A DNA stretch of 64,000 bases from Diphasiastrum complanatum (lineage: Eukaryota > Streptophyta > Lycopodiopsida > Lycopodiales > Lycopodiaceae), in assembly GCA_029204225.1 (NCBI GenBank), contig CM055101.1:39831961-39895960 (forward strand), read 5' to 3'. Positions 1-11,190 of this stretch are shown piece by piece. The translations under genes and the position numbers were made by a program. The notes under the pieces are model-generated. The model saw nothing but the letters and a program-made list of their open reading frames with translations. It was not told where the DNA came from and made no database searches. Within the stretch, counting starts at the first letter, position 1, and each line of letters starts with the position of its first letter.

Positions 1-626
1 AGTGAAACAGAGGTAGAAGTAGTGTCAACAGAGGAGATGAGAATGGAAACAGAAGCAGTTGATGTGGGTGGAACAAAAAGAAGAGGAGCGGTAATAGAAA
101 CATGAGGAGGGGGCTGTACAAAAGAGAAAGTGGTGGTGGTATGGCGTCTAGTGGTAGGTGGAGATGAGGAGGAAGGGGCAGCGCCACGCATTCTTTTGCT
201 GGTCGTCGTGTCAGTAAATGTAGGTTGGGCAGATGTGGAAGCGAAAGATGGAGGATAAAGGTTAGTATGGGGAACTATGGAAGATAGAAGGCTGGAGCGG
301 TGAAAACTGCGCACTTTCATTTTGAGAAGTGCGTAGGCAAAGTTACACAACAGGGGGCCTACTGCGATATGCTCACGGGTGTTGGGTTTGATGGAGATCA
401 TTAGTTCGTGGATGAGGAAGACATGCCAGTCATATGGCACAACCGTGGGGCCAGGGAATCCCAGGAAGGACTCCACTATCTGACTTAGCAGCGTGGACAA
501 TCAGAGCATTGATCAAAAACTATAATCCAACTTCACATGTGTGAAAATGAGGCTGTAGTACGGCCTGTAGACAGAGTTTAGAGTGTGCCAAAGATGAGGT
601 TCATTGGAATCAATCACTATCATCAT
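1..626 (-). pseudogene. Unknown protein relic with Ser/Thr/Pro-rich tail, runs off the left edge
   Basis: Reading the minus strand from an ATG at 626-624 gives one frame to position 1, broken only by TGA stops at 513-515 and 501-503; between the stops the neighbouring frame reads more naturally, suggesting two compensating single-base shifts. The first two thirds is globular (segments such as LWHTLNSVYRPYYSLIF, PGPTVVPYDWHVFLIHELM and VGPLLCNFAYALLKMKVRSF). The last part is rich in Ser, Thr and Pro with short basic runs. It may be the end of a transposon-borne or otherwise repeated plant gene, but I do not recognise the family. The 3' end lies outside the window. Confidence 0.4.
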
Positions 627-1528
627 ACAATGAGAGAAAACTCGAGTTTCTCCTTGAGGCTCCAAAAAGTTTCTATCTCCACACTATGGAGAATGAGAAT
701 ACATAGTAAAAGACACTTCCTTTGCCAAGTTAGGTGAAAATCCAGCATGTAATAAGGAAGTAGACTCAACTTTCTTGCCCTAATGTGAAAACCCTAGCTA
801 GATCCAAGAGTCATGCTTGGTAGGTGTATGGTAGGTACAAATCTCATCATAAATCATGGTCTAGATCCTACAAAGTAGGAATCACTACCAAATGGACACA
901 ACCACTCCTCTTGACTCGTAGTAACCTACTTTAGGTGTGGATTTACAAATGACACTTTGGCCATTCAAGTGACTAACAAAAAATATTAACAAAATGATTT
1001 GTTTTGACCCAAATGAAGGGCTACAGACTCCAAACGAAGGGCACCCAGACTGTACCTACAAGTACAGTACCACAAAACAGAGTGATTGTCATGGAGAAAG
1101 TGTTCGGAACATGCCAAAAGTCATTAAAGAAAATATGGGCTCCAAATGGGCCCTTCAAGAAATTTCACTTTAGAGAGAGGTTACGTAGAGAGAGAATGCA
1201 AACCGGTAGCTTCTGGTCATCGTTTTTTGAGTTTTCGGCCTTGCCCGACGTTTAACTAGTATGGTTAACTTCAGACAATAGTTAGTTTAGCATGAGATGT
1301 AATAACTTCTCTTCATGTTCGTTCCAAAATTCAGGACTAGAGATTTAAGACTAAAAATCTTGGTGTGCTCAATGCAAACACTGAAGCGGGAGAGGCAAAA
1401 CTTTTGAAATCATTGTATGCTTATAGTGAAATATGAGGCGGGACGATTTTTCAATGCGACATAAACATTACAAAAGTAAAAAATGCTAGATCTATTCATA
1501 TTGATTTACTGTAGGTAGATTCATTTAC
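627..1528. other. No gene seen
   Basis: AT-rich sequence without a recognisable coding region. A plus-strand frame at 1004-1255 has no family resemblance and looks like chance. Confidence 0.5.
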
Positions 1529-3309
1529 ATGATTGTAGCTTTAACAATGGCACTGTTCCATTTGCATGTTGCTCTTCCGATGGAATGCACTCCAATTATT
1601 AAGAAAAATGCAAAAGTTGTAGAGAATGCTGCAGCAATAGTTAGAGAATTGAGAATGAATAATCATATGAATATAGATTTGTGGGTGGATAGATCAATTT
1701 ATCCTAATGATTCAGCTACCAATTTGTGTCCAGATTTTAAGTCCATAACTCATCTTCTCAGATATGTATGTGAAGGAAATAGCGGATTACTTGGATATTG
1801 TCAAAGGTTGCGTGATATTGGAATGCATAGCATATCTTGTCTGGATCAACAATTACAGTTTGCTAATCAACAATTGCTTCATTATGTTTAAGTCATGTTT
1901 TACCAAGAAAGTCAGCAAAGGAAATGATAAAAAATGCTCGGTTTGAAAAAATGAAAATGAAATTGTAGAGACTGTTTTGATTAAGGTTCAATCATACTTG
2001 GATGTGAATGTGATATAAGGTGTATGTGATGTATTTGGAATTAGCAGAAATGCTTATTCTACTTTTTTTAGAATAGTTAAAGAAGCTTTTTCCCAAGTGA
2101 TGGTGAAGAAAATTAATCTTCCGCGTCCATATCGGGTAAGATTAGCTAGAAATTTTTATAATGACGGAATGCTCAAAGTAGTTGGCCAACCACTTCATAT
2201 AACTGAATTATACAAATCAGAATATGGTGAGCTCAATTACAACGATTGCAATAATATTTTTCTTGAAAATGTTCTAAAATACATTATTCGATTCTATAAA
2301 CTAGACGAACATCAAGTAAATGGAAAGATCATTATTGTAATAAAATTGGATGAATCTGAAATCATCAAGAGTCAGAAGTTGGAACGTGTGAGTGTCACTT
2401 TGATGAACAATATTAAATACAGATGATCGAACGTTTAGTGTTCAATCGGAAAATTACATATGGTGGTTGGCGGCATTCTAGGTATACATTTCAATTTTCA
2501 TTTAGAATATCTATATTAACAATTCATACCTTGCCAGTTTTCATTGACATGTCATGCATTACTTGTTTCTCTACAGGTTTTGAAAGAGGACCATAAAATA
2601 CTATCATGGATATTTTCAAGAACAAATTATGGCGAGATTATAAAGAGACATTTGGAGGGTGAGAAATTTACAGTCGAAAACCATGGAAGATTTCAAATTC
2701 AATGGCACCTTGCAGAGGATTTGAAAACATTAAAATGTATGTATAATGTCTCTCATGGGGCAACATCAAAGCATCCATGTCTTTATTGCATGAAGGATTG
2801 CTACAACATGAATTTGGGATGATCAACAAACACTGGCCCAACACGAGAAGCTGAAGATCCAAATATGAAAAGTGTTCTGCCAATTCCATTAAAATATGTT
2901 CATATATGCACATTGCATGCTGAGGTTCGTATTATTGAAAAACTAATTTACCTGCATATTCTACTAGCATGGAATCATAAACCAGAGTCAGTGGCTAAAG
3001 CAACAATTAGGAGGTTGGAAATAGTTCTGTCAAATGCAGGACTACATAAAGGGAATGTCACGACTGAAAAAAGTGACAGACTCTCAGGGAAAAAAGGAAA
3101 CGTTCCTAATAAGCCATCAATTGGAGGTGCTAAAGCAAGAAGATTCTTATCCAATCACACATGCAAAGAATCAAGTGTCAGATACGAAATTTGGAGAGAA
3201 ATTCTTCAAGCCACACGAACATTGGAAGGAAGTAATCAAGTGGAAAAGGGACAAGTGTGGACCAACTTAGACAAACTCATAGGTGTTATCAGGAAAGAAA
3301 ACCTATCAT
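1529..3309 (+). pseudogene. Decayed DDE-type transposase gene
   Basis: Several frames in succession give a protein-like trail. Segments: 1529-1891; 2097-2426, with hydrophobic strand, acidic residue, then Lys/Leu-rich strand (KIIIVIKLDESEI, then RVSVTLMN); 2544-2822, with WHLAEDLKTLKCMYNV followed by HPCLYCM, a CxxC that could bind zinc; 2865-3309, with IPLKYVHICTLHAEVRIIEK and SGKKGNVPNKPSIGGAKARR. From memory this order of motifs matches a large family of DDE transposase-like proteins found as repeats in plants, fungi and cnidarians; that assignment is not checked. Stops and frameshifts break it into four pieces. A GT...AG segment at 2482-2576, with the pyrimidine-rich acceptor TTTCTCTACAG, could be an intron. 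The gene ends abruptly where a gypsy fragment begins near 3310. Confidence 0.5.
2482..2576 (+). other. Possible intron in the transposase relic
   Basis: GTATAC donor-like start and TTTCTCTACAG acceptor, 95 bp, AT-rich, lying between two coding-like pieces of the same relic. The frame across the junction is not clean, so this is tentative. Confidence 0.3.
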
Positions 3310-3778
3310 CAGAAGCTAGTTTTGAAGCTTTAACAGTAGTTTTCGTTGGAATAAATTGAGCAAACTTCGTAAGTTTGTCAACAATGACCCAAACCAAATC
3401 GTGGCCCTTCCCTGTACGTGGAAGCCCGACCACAAAATCCATAGATACACTTTCCCACTTTCCGGTAGGAATATCTAAAGGATGTAATAGGCCACTAGCT
3501 TTTAGCCTCTCTGCTTTATTTAACTGGCACTTAGTACATTTAAGTACATAGGCCTCTACCTGACTTTTCATCTTAGGCCACCAAAATTGCTTTCGAACTA
3601 AGTGAAGTGTTCTTTGTATACCCGGATTACCTGTGCATGGACTATCATGACACTCATGCAAGATTTGGGCCCTTACAGTGTCATTTTCCGGTACACACAC
3701 CTTTCCTTTACAAAACAAAATCCTGTTTCGAATTAGGAAATCTGTTTCAGTCTTTCCCTGATTCGAGGAATCTTGCAA
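3310..3778 (-). pseudogene. Gypsy integrase, N-terminal zinc domain and start of core
   Basis: The frame starting at 3778 carries the His-rich stretch ILHECHDSPCTGNPG, then QFWWPKM and CTKCQ (the Cys pair of the HHCC zinc domain), then the first catalytic region SMDFVVGLPRTGKGHD. It breaks off near 3314, before the second catalytic Asp and the Glu, so it cannot be active. The rest of the open frame, to 3236, is read from the neighbouring transposase DNA. Confidence 0.75.
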
Positions 3779-3847
3779 ACCTGAATCGACCCCCGAAAGT
3801 ACTTGTTGCCAATACTTTCCACTAAAAGGATCGGACTCATATAGTCC

Positions 3848-4445
3848 TTAAAGAGACTGAAACAACTCCGGTTCTATAACAGTAAAGCACAATTGATTAA
3901 TAATCGGTAACCGACTCAAAGCATCCGCTAGAGTATTTTGATTTCCTTTACAATAACGTATAGAAAAGTCAAAGATTTGCATCAGCTCAACCCATCTAGT
4001 TTGCCTCCCCTTTAAATCTGTAGCATCACAGAAATATTGAAGAGTCTGATGATCCGTCAAAACTTCAAATCTGGCTCCATACAAATAATGTCGCCAAATT
4101 TTCAAGGAATGAACAATTGCAAACAGTTCCTTCTCATAGGTACAATACCTAGACTGAGCATGATTGAATTTCTTGCTTTCATAAGCCATAGGATGTCCAT
4201 CCTGCATCAAAATAGCTCCAATAGCATAATCACTAGCATCGGTCCTAACCACAAAAGTCTTATTAGGATCGCCAATGATTAGTATTGGTGCCGAAGTGAC
4301 ACTTTTCTTAAACAACTCAAAACAATTATTCATATCCTCCGTCCACACCACTAGTGGACTCTTAGCCCTCCGGTTTAGCTTCTTATAGCCTTTCAAGGCC
4401 TGGGTAAGGGAAAATGCCAATCGAGCAAATTGGGGTATATGCCGA
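3848..4445 (-). pseudogene. Gypsy RNase H domain
   Basis: The frame contains the connection segment (RRAKSPLVVWTEDM), then FVVRTDASDYAIGAILMQ with the catalytic Asp, the YEKELFAIVHSLKIWRHYL stretch, VLTDHQTL, and the end motif NTLADALSRLP. This is the standard Ty3/gypsy RNase H order and length. A frameshift near 4440-4450 separates it from RT, and a stop follows near 3848. Confidence 0.75.
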
Positions 4446-4792
4446 CAGAAAAAATCCCACAAACCCCAAGAAAGACTTGATTTCTCGACCTGTGGTGAGA
4501 ATAGGCCAATCAATAACCCTCTGGTTATGATCAGCCTCAATCTCCACCCCCCGTTCGAAAATCTTATGCCCAAAGTAAAACAATTCCTTAGCAAAAAAGT
4601 CACACTTAGACTCCTTGGCAAAGAGCTTTTCCCTTCTTAGAATGTCCAAGACAATCCTAACATGTTCTTTATGTTCCGCCAAAGACTTACTGAACACTAG
4701 GATATCATCTAAGAATACCACTATGAATCTTCCCAAATATGGCCTGAACAAATCGTTCATCATTTGTTGGAAAGTTGCCGGTGCATTTGTTT
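4446..4792 (-). pseudogene. Gypsy reverse transcriptase, C-terminal half
   Basis: Begins inside TNAPATFQQMMNDLF and continues through FLDDILVFSKS, the catalytic Asp-Asp loop, then LFAKESKCDF and the thumb region FLGFVGFF. The palm residues upstream of TNAPATF are missing because the fragment begins here. The codons at 4793-4817 upstream of TNAPATF (reading LHNRK) belong to the adjacent LTR sequence. Confidence 0.75.
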
Positions 4793-5561
4793 TCCTATTA
4801 TGCAAATACAACAACAAGTGCTCAAATTAAAATGATAGAAATGCTTCAATTGTGACATCCAATGCAAATAAAAAGCATTCACTTCAATCTTATTGTTTGT
4901 AAGCTCAATCCAAGCCTACTATTTGCAAGCCTAATCCAAGCTAAAGAAGAAAACAACATCAAGCTACATTTGCCTTAATCAAAAGCAAAAATGAAAACCA
5001 AATCTTTATGTAAACTTCAATTAACTAATCCAAGCTAATGTTTACATAAAGTTTCCATTCCCATTCCAATTCCATTTGTCATTTCAAAAGCAACCAAAGT
5101 TTTCACATTTCTCACTATTCTAGATTTCCAAAACCAAGAAACTAGTGTCTAGAAATGGATAACTAATGAAGCTTTATGAAAACTTCAATTTTCAGATTTA
5201 CAGGTCTGAAAATCAAAACTTCAAAATGACAAAAAACAGAATTTCAAAACTTGTTTTATGCACAAAGTTACACTACTATTCCCTTCCTACATTGCCATCT
5301 TCATGAAACTAGGAGATAGAAAGGTGTAACTAATGAAGTTTGAATGAAAACTTCACTTTTCAGATCTGATTTTCAGATTTACAGGTCTGAAAAACAGAAC
5401 TTTAAAATGAAAATCAGAACTTCAAACACTTCATTTATGCAAAAAAAACACTAGTTTTGATCAAAACACATAGCTAGAATCAATCTTTTTGCCAAAAAAA
5501 AGTTTGTGTATGTATCATTACTTGAACGATTTGTTTAAGGCTGAACATAGGAAATCTAACA
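4793..5561 (-). repeat. Copia-type 3' LTR, minus orientation (left end uncertain)
   Basis: On the minus strand the LTR starts TGTTAGATTTCC at 5561, directly after a purine tract (AAGGGGGAG). It runs left through AT-rich sequence to about the gypsy junction near 4793; the left end is not defined by a clear TG. Inside it, a segment with CAGATTTACAGGTCTGAAAA occurs twice (around 5200 and 5375), each followed by similar sequence, so part of the LTR is a degenerate direct duplication. Confidence 0.5.
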
Positions 5562-5670
5562 CTCCCCCTTAATGTGGATCTTGAAAAACTTTGATCTTCA
5601 AATTTAATATATCGTTAAATCTTGAAGTAATATGCTGTCATGTGGTTTATTCTGTAGAAAACCAGTTCCA
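5562..5670 (-). mobile_element. 3' tail of copia internal region with polypurine tract
   Basis: Minus strand reads toward TTAAGGGGGAG at 5562-5572, preceded by a GATCAA/GATCCA-rich stretch typical of the 3' end of copia internal regions. No coding frame survives. It is cut at 5671 by the LTR of a different element. Confidence 0.5.
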
Positions 5671-6473
5671 TGTCAGAATTGGTGAAATCCTGCAACTTTG
5701 TCGCAGCACGAACAAGAAACAAAAGTCGAACGAGAACAATTCACAACAGTCAATGTCCCTTGACTTGAAGCACGAACGATTTGCGAATCATTCGTGGATT
5801 GTAAACACACCTCCAGGACCGCAAACCACAAAGGGACGCAAAACGAAAAACTACGAAAGAAATGAAAAGAACGAAAACAAATGAGAGATTACGAAACAAA
5901 CAAAGAAGAATCTTTTGTGCTGCTAGCTGACAGCCCAACGGGCTTCACGCCCAGCTAAAATGAGTAGCAACGACGCAGACTAACTAACTAGTTGATTAGC
6001 ATTAACTAGTCTTGTGACTCTACGCTTAGCTATCTTGTAAACTCCAGACTGTGGAGGTATAAACTATCCTTTCTGGATCATAACTAAGAATCTGAATACA
6101 GAGATCTGTAAGAGACATAGAGAGAGAGAGGTAGCGAGTAGAGCAAAAAAATACTAGAAACCATAGATGTGCATGAAAGTCTGCCAACGAGCAGAACACA
6201 ACGAAAGAGCAGAGTGTCATTCCGCCAACGAGCGAGACACTGACGATCTCGCTCTAAAATTAAACTGACAATACAGTCGCTCTATTTTCGTGTATCTCCT
6301 TGTCTCGTGCTGTGTGCCTTGATTGCTAGAATAGAATGTGTTCTGTGATGTGCAGTCGCGTGTCTGGGATCCTGTAAATAACTTTTGCGCAAAACAAAAT
6401 TCAAAGACAGAAAATCGCTCGTGAATAAGAAGACGAAGACGAACATGGAACAGTCCGCCTCGCTTCCGCAACA
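5671..6473 (+). repeat. 5' LTR of a D-family copia element
   Basis: 803 bp beginning TGTCAGAATT and ending CCGCAACA. It aligns along its whole length with the LTR at 60887-61685; shared blocks include GCAACTTTGTCGCAGCACGA, the TCACGCCCAGCT region, GGAGGTATAAAC (TATA-like, near 6056) and GAATAGAATGTGTTCTGTGA. It is followed at once by a tRNA-Met-type primer-binding site, so it was a 5' LTR, but the internal region is gone. Confidence 0.8.
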
Positions 6474-6485
6474 TGGTATTAGAGC
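6474..6485 (+). other. Primer-binding site, tRNA-Met type
   Basis: TGGTATTAGAGC, one base from the canonical copia site TGGTATCAGAGC, starting at the first base after the LTR. Confidence 0.75.
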
Positions 6486-6599
6486 AGACAAATTATTGTG
6501 AAAAATGCAAAAATAAGCTTGGTAGAGGCAAAAAATCTTGTATATAGGATAGACACACATGTGTGGAGCCTATTCCCATGTGTGTGGCTAGATTTGCCA

Positions 6600-8118
6600 A
6601 TGTAGGCTTTTCACAAGATGAAAGAAGAAGACACAGAGGCACAAGTATTATTTTTGAAGATGCTAAACATTACAATAAAAGGGCTTCAAGGAGCCAGAGA
6701 CTTCCATGGCTTCATGATAGGCAAAGTGCAAGCAGATTGGAGAGCCATTCGTACAGTATATAATGGAGGACCAAAAAATGTGTTGCATGGCCAAGAGCGA
6801 TCTTGTCTCTTCCACTGGAAAAAAAATCTTCAGATACACATCACTCAATATATATTTAAGCAATATCAAGATGAACACATAAATATATGTCACAAGTGGA
6901 AGAATGTAGCAACAACTGATCAAGCTTTGTCACAATTTAAATTTATTAGCATGTGGTGGACCAGTGGAAAGGTAACATATGCCAACTTACCTGCAATGGA
7001 TAGTTGGTGGAACGTACGCTATGCACACTAGAGACATCTTCTAACTGGGGTAAGATGCTAGGTCAATGTTATTTTTTTTTTACAATCAAGTGTAATGGTC
7101 TTCTATAAGTTGATCTATTATTTTATCACATCTTTTGGCATTGATTCAGGACAGCAACATCACAAACATCTAAAGTACACCTTCAACCAATTGGATAGAG
7201 TCAAAGCATGCTAGTTGGTTGGCAACTGAGAGTAATAAACCACAAATTAGTCTTTATGATGCTATGATTATCAGTCTAACAATTGCGCTACTGGAAAGCA
7301 CCAAACATTATGCTTTTGTGCGAGAGAAGCATTGTCCCTAGTTTGGAGGCTCTTATTGATAGAGCCATATCTAAAGCCAATGCCACACCTAGCCCATTTA
7401 TAATAGGTACCATGGTATCTAGTGCATTTGGAGGGACACTATTGTATAGCTAACTAGTCCTTGATCGGATCACTTCTTATAGAAAAAAAGAAATTCATCC
7501 AATTTTGTGGGCGTCGAAGCCAATAGTTCACATAGGCCAGAATACATATATGTGAATAGGCCTCGACGACATAGGGGTAGATGACTGCAATTTCCTAATG
7601 TAGAGCCTATAAATTTGGAGGCTACGGAAAATGAAAAACTATTTTTTAAGGAGGACTTGCAACAAGCACATTTAGTATTGTGAAGGAGACATATGTACAT
7701 GACACACTTTGGACGATACGTAGAACCAAGCCAGGAAGCAAGGTCAAGTGTATGGGATGGCTAGGAGCTCCAATGGGCAAGTGCCAAAAGCAAATAAAAA
7801 ATAGTTCAAAGGGCACTCCAACCCCTTGCTTTTTGGAAATGCATGAATGGAGTGGTGGTAAAAAGAAGCACTTCATGTGGTTTTGTAGTGATAACATAAA
7901 CCACACATGAAAACCATGCTCGTCAATTATTTGTGGACAACCAAAACTGCCTTCCACATGGCCAATACAAAAGGGAATAAACTTGTTATCTAAGAAGAAG
8001 GAGATGCTAGAAAGAGCTGGATTTGTTCTAGCTATTGCTAAATATGTCCATCTTCTAGAAAGCAATCAAGAAGGACCCACATTCAAACAAGGATATCCAA
8101 TGAGGCTTCAAAGAAAAT
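6600..8118 (+). pseudogene. MULE-like transposase relic
   Basis: Frame 6618-7031 reads RDFHGFMIGKVQADWRAIRT, then GQERSCLFHWKKNLQIHITQ (Cys-Phe-His-Trp), a helical region and MWWTSG. A later frame from 7680, interrupted by a stop at 7908-7910 and then open to about 8118, holds a Cys/His-rich block (KCMGWLGAPMGKC, TPCFLE, FMWFCSDNINH, KPCSS). From memory this two-part layout resembles Mutator-like transposase relatives common as repeats in non-flowering plants; the assignment is unchecked. Between the blocks (7032-7680) the sequence is frameshifted. It begins directly after the D-family LTR and primer site, so that element's body was replaced or deleted here. Confidence 0.4.
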
Positions 8119-8937
8119 AGATCTAGCTTTGAAATTACAAGCTAAAATTTTATCGGTGAAAGTGTTGAAACATTTTGAGCATGAGGTGTTGTCATTAGAA
8201 AGAGAAAATTCAATCTAAGCGAGATGAAACCTATGATGTATAGATCTCTTCTTGTTCATGTCAAAATTTTCAATGACAAGAAAGAACTGGAAAATCTTAC
8301 CTTGCAGGCAAGCATATTTACTACATTCTATTATGCGTGCTAGGACTACACGTTAACCACAACATGTGTGTGCACCAATCTCAGCTCAAGAAGAATGAAA
8401 TATTCGACATCTTGTCTAGTAGACGCACGTATTGATATGAGTGATGTGACTAAGATTTATGAGATTGGTCTAGATAGATCTGATATTTCAACGTCAAAAG
8501 CAATGAGCTTTTCTTTTATTTGCTTATTGCCATTATGTTTGGATAAGTTTCAACAATTCCAATTTGCAAATGTGTCAAACCGATGTTTTAATGTTGAAAA
8601 TTTTATAGTAGTAATATCTTATTGTTTATTATTGAAATCCTCTTGATTTTGTTTATTGTAATGTTAGAAAGAATTAACATCAATTTATATAACTTAATTT
8701 TATTCATTTCACCTTGATTCTGATTCTCACAATTTAGTTTATGTGTAACACCATGGGCTTTATAACTGCCTTGTCTAATTTATGCCATGCTTTTTTGAAT
8801 GGTGTCGACTTACCATTTGTCAATGAACAAGGTTATCATGAATGGCCACCGGACCCATATGACTATTATTAAAAATTTGCATTCAAGCTTCGAGGCAGCT
8901 GTCGTGGGAACCACCACCAGTTTTGGTGGGAGATACT
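8119..8937. other. Unresolved transposon-derived sequence
   Basis: Frames are short and broken. The last stretch, before 8938, ends in TTTTGGTGGGAGATAC, a purine-rich run placed where a polypurine tract would lie ahead of the next LTR. Confidence 0.35.
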
Positions 8938-9575
8938 GTTAGAGGGTTTGCAATCCCGGGGCAACCCTAACCCTAGTTAATAAGTGAGAGGGATTTGGCA
9001 CCCTGCGTGTGTAAGTCCAACCCGATGATCACATAGTTATTTGATAATTAGAAAGTCAATAAAAGGACTTTAGGCCTTTTTGTGGGACTTTTAATGTCGC
9101 AGGCCTAAAAGTCAAGTTAGTGAATAAAATACGAGTTCCCACCAAAATTGGTTTAAATTCAAATTCAAATTGGTTCCCTCCAATTATGGAATTGGTTCCC
9201 ACCCTTTTTTAAATATGAATAGTTAGGAAAGTATAAATGGGCCAATAGAATTTTGAGGCCAAGGCCCTCCTCTCCACTATAAATAGGGGCAAACTCGAGT
9301 TGCTCCTCATGTTCAAATCTTCATTTCAATATAAGCAAATTGGCTCTCTTATGGAATGGACTTGTACACTCATGCTTTTGTTGTATTTGCTAAGATTGTT
9401 CAATTTAAGTGCTGTTTTTTGCACTATTTGAAGCTTACTTGGTATTAAGTTTGTAATAAATACTTGAGTTATTTTCTTGATCCAAATTTGAGCATCTTTG
9501 GGTCATTATAAGTTTAAAGTCATTAAACTCATAGATTCACTAGTATAGTGAAAGTGTAAATTTGGGTACACTACA
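8938..9575 (+). repeat. LTR, gypsy type, related to the LTRs at 32.3 and 35.0 kb
   Basis: Starts TGTTAGAGGG after a purine run and appears to end CACTACA near 9575. It shares an ordered series of blocks with the two gypsy LTRs further right: a CCTGCGTGTRTAAG box, the GCCAATAG plus GAGG plus AAGG...CCTYCC stretch, and a TATA box at the matching place. No primer-binding site follows, so it behaves as a 3' or solo LTR. Confidence 0.55.
9278..9285 (+). promoter_or_regulatory. TATA box of LTR promoter
   Basis: TATAAATA, about 45 bp after a CCAAT motif in the LTR, at the place where the two related LTRs have TATAAAA. Confidence 0.5.
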
Positions 9576-9639
9576 TGTCTTAGTTGAGTACATACTATTA
9601 AAAAAATTGCAATCAAATACTTATATATCTTATCGATCT

Positions 9640-11190
9640 TTGTATTGTGTCAAAATACATCATTCCTTCTTATGACGAATTTAAAAATGTCAGTTATTCA
9701 AGAAATGATCTATATCCCTTTGTGTGAACACAAGCAAAAGAGCACAAATGGATGTTTTCTATGTATCTACCTACACTAGCCCAAAATCATATAAGTGTAG
9801 GACAAATAATTGAAACGACTATGATGTAGAATTTAAATTAGACTATTGTTTGATCAAGAAAAATGATCATGTAGTAGCTAAAGTTGTAAAGCAGCCAAGG
9901 CTTTATAAGGCTTGTAGCTTCTATTGCATGTTATGAAGAATCTACGAGAGTTAGGGAGGATGTACCTCTAATTGCATCGTCACATAAAAGATTGGGTCAT
10001 CCAACTCTAGATGTATGGAAAGAATGCTTAAGAATATTGTTGTTATCACCACAAGGTTTCAATTACCACAAATTGTCCAAAGGTTGGCAAAATTTGCCAA
10101 GCATGTGCTCTTTTCAAGTCTTAGATAATCAAGTTCTCAAGATCCAGCCACTCCACCTCATTCACTTATATATTTGTTTTACAAAGACAACTAGCATTGT
10201 ACGATCAAGCTGTTTGTCATTTGTCATGCTTGTCATTTGTAAATATACGTAGATATATTCATGAAAAAGCACTAGTGTTAACACTAGAATTGTAACAAAT
10301 TGGGATGGTTTTGGTTCCTTTTGAGAAAAAAAAACATTGAACACTTAGAAATTACAATATACAAAGTTTTATTGGTGCATATTTTCTTGTGTTATACTAC
10401 AATGTAGAATCTACCACTCAAAACTTTGGTTTTTGAAAATGACCCTTTTTCAAAACTAAACAAGTAGTCAAAGTTTATTATTCCAAAAAACATTTCTCAA
10501 CTTAAATGGATTTTGGTTACAAATTGTCACCATAATTTTTGTTGTTCAACATCTAATAAGGTAAGGGATCATGTCGAGGTATCATAACTAGGGTATGCTA
10601 TGGTGAGGAAAAATCTATAAGATGGAAGTATTATTTTAGTTTCTATTTTGACTTTTTTCTTATTGATATTTTGTGTTTGACCAAGAATAGTAGTTGACTC
10701 AAAAAAATTAAAAAGTTGGATTCCTTTTTGTAATGCAAAACATGCAATTGGACAACATCACGAAAATTGTCATCTTAGTCAAACTCTTATAATAATAAAA
10801 ATTAACAGACTTATCTTAGCGGACAAAATTACGTCCCTTCTATAGGTCTAGTATAAGAGACTGTTATCAATCTCAAATCCATGGGTAGAAGCATGAACAT
10901 TTATCAATATTTATATACTTGATGGTGCCACAAATGCTAACCTATTATTATGAGGCCTCATAGACATTTCCACTCCGGCATTTGCATGTTTTTTCACTAT
11001 CTATAGACTAAAACATCAGAGCCAATAATGATAAAAAAACTATAATGACTTGGGCAAGTTCGTCCAATAAATTCATAGTCTCCATGTGAAATACATTGAA
11101 GGATACTATTTTAAAATATGGTGAAGGGACATCAAACTATGGGATTGAATATGGAAGAAAAATCAAATAATGCTCGGCGGATATTGTAAT
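9640..11190 (+). mobile_element. Heavily decayed copia pol remains
   Basis: Patches match copia landmarks in order. About 9840-9890 reads KNDHVVAKVVKQPRLYK, the spacer after protease. Then KRLGHPTLDVWK (9985-10025) and KICQACALFKS (10086-10118) give the integrase His and Cys zinc motifs. Around 11100 there is GTSNYGIEYG, as in the tail of RT before RNase H. Frames change and stops occur every few dozen codons, so this is an old copy. Confidence 0.5.

Larger units (their letters stand above)
3310..4792 (-). mobile_element. Ty3/gypsy internal fragment (RT, RNase H, integrase)
   Basis: A block with pol order RT, RNase H, integrase on the minus strand, but no gag, no LTR and no integrase C terminus. 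The right end stops inside the TNAPATFQ motif of RT; the left end stops inside the integrase core just after KTTVKASKLA, where the plus-strand transposase relic takes over within a few bases. Both ends are therefore truncated, as expected for an old insertion later trimmed by deletion. The motif style (LADALSR, WWPKM, DFVVGLP) resembles chromovirus-type gypsy elements. Confidence 0.8.

Noticed and set aside
3236..3310. C-terminal 25 residues of the integrase frame
   Set aside because: These codons are antisense to the transposase relic; the gypsy match ends near 3314.
5671..6473. Solo LTR
   Set aside because: A primer-binding site follows directly and the flanking 5-mers do not match, so it is a 5' LTR whose body is gone.
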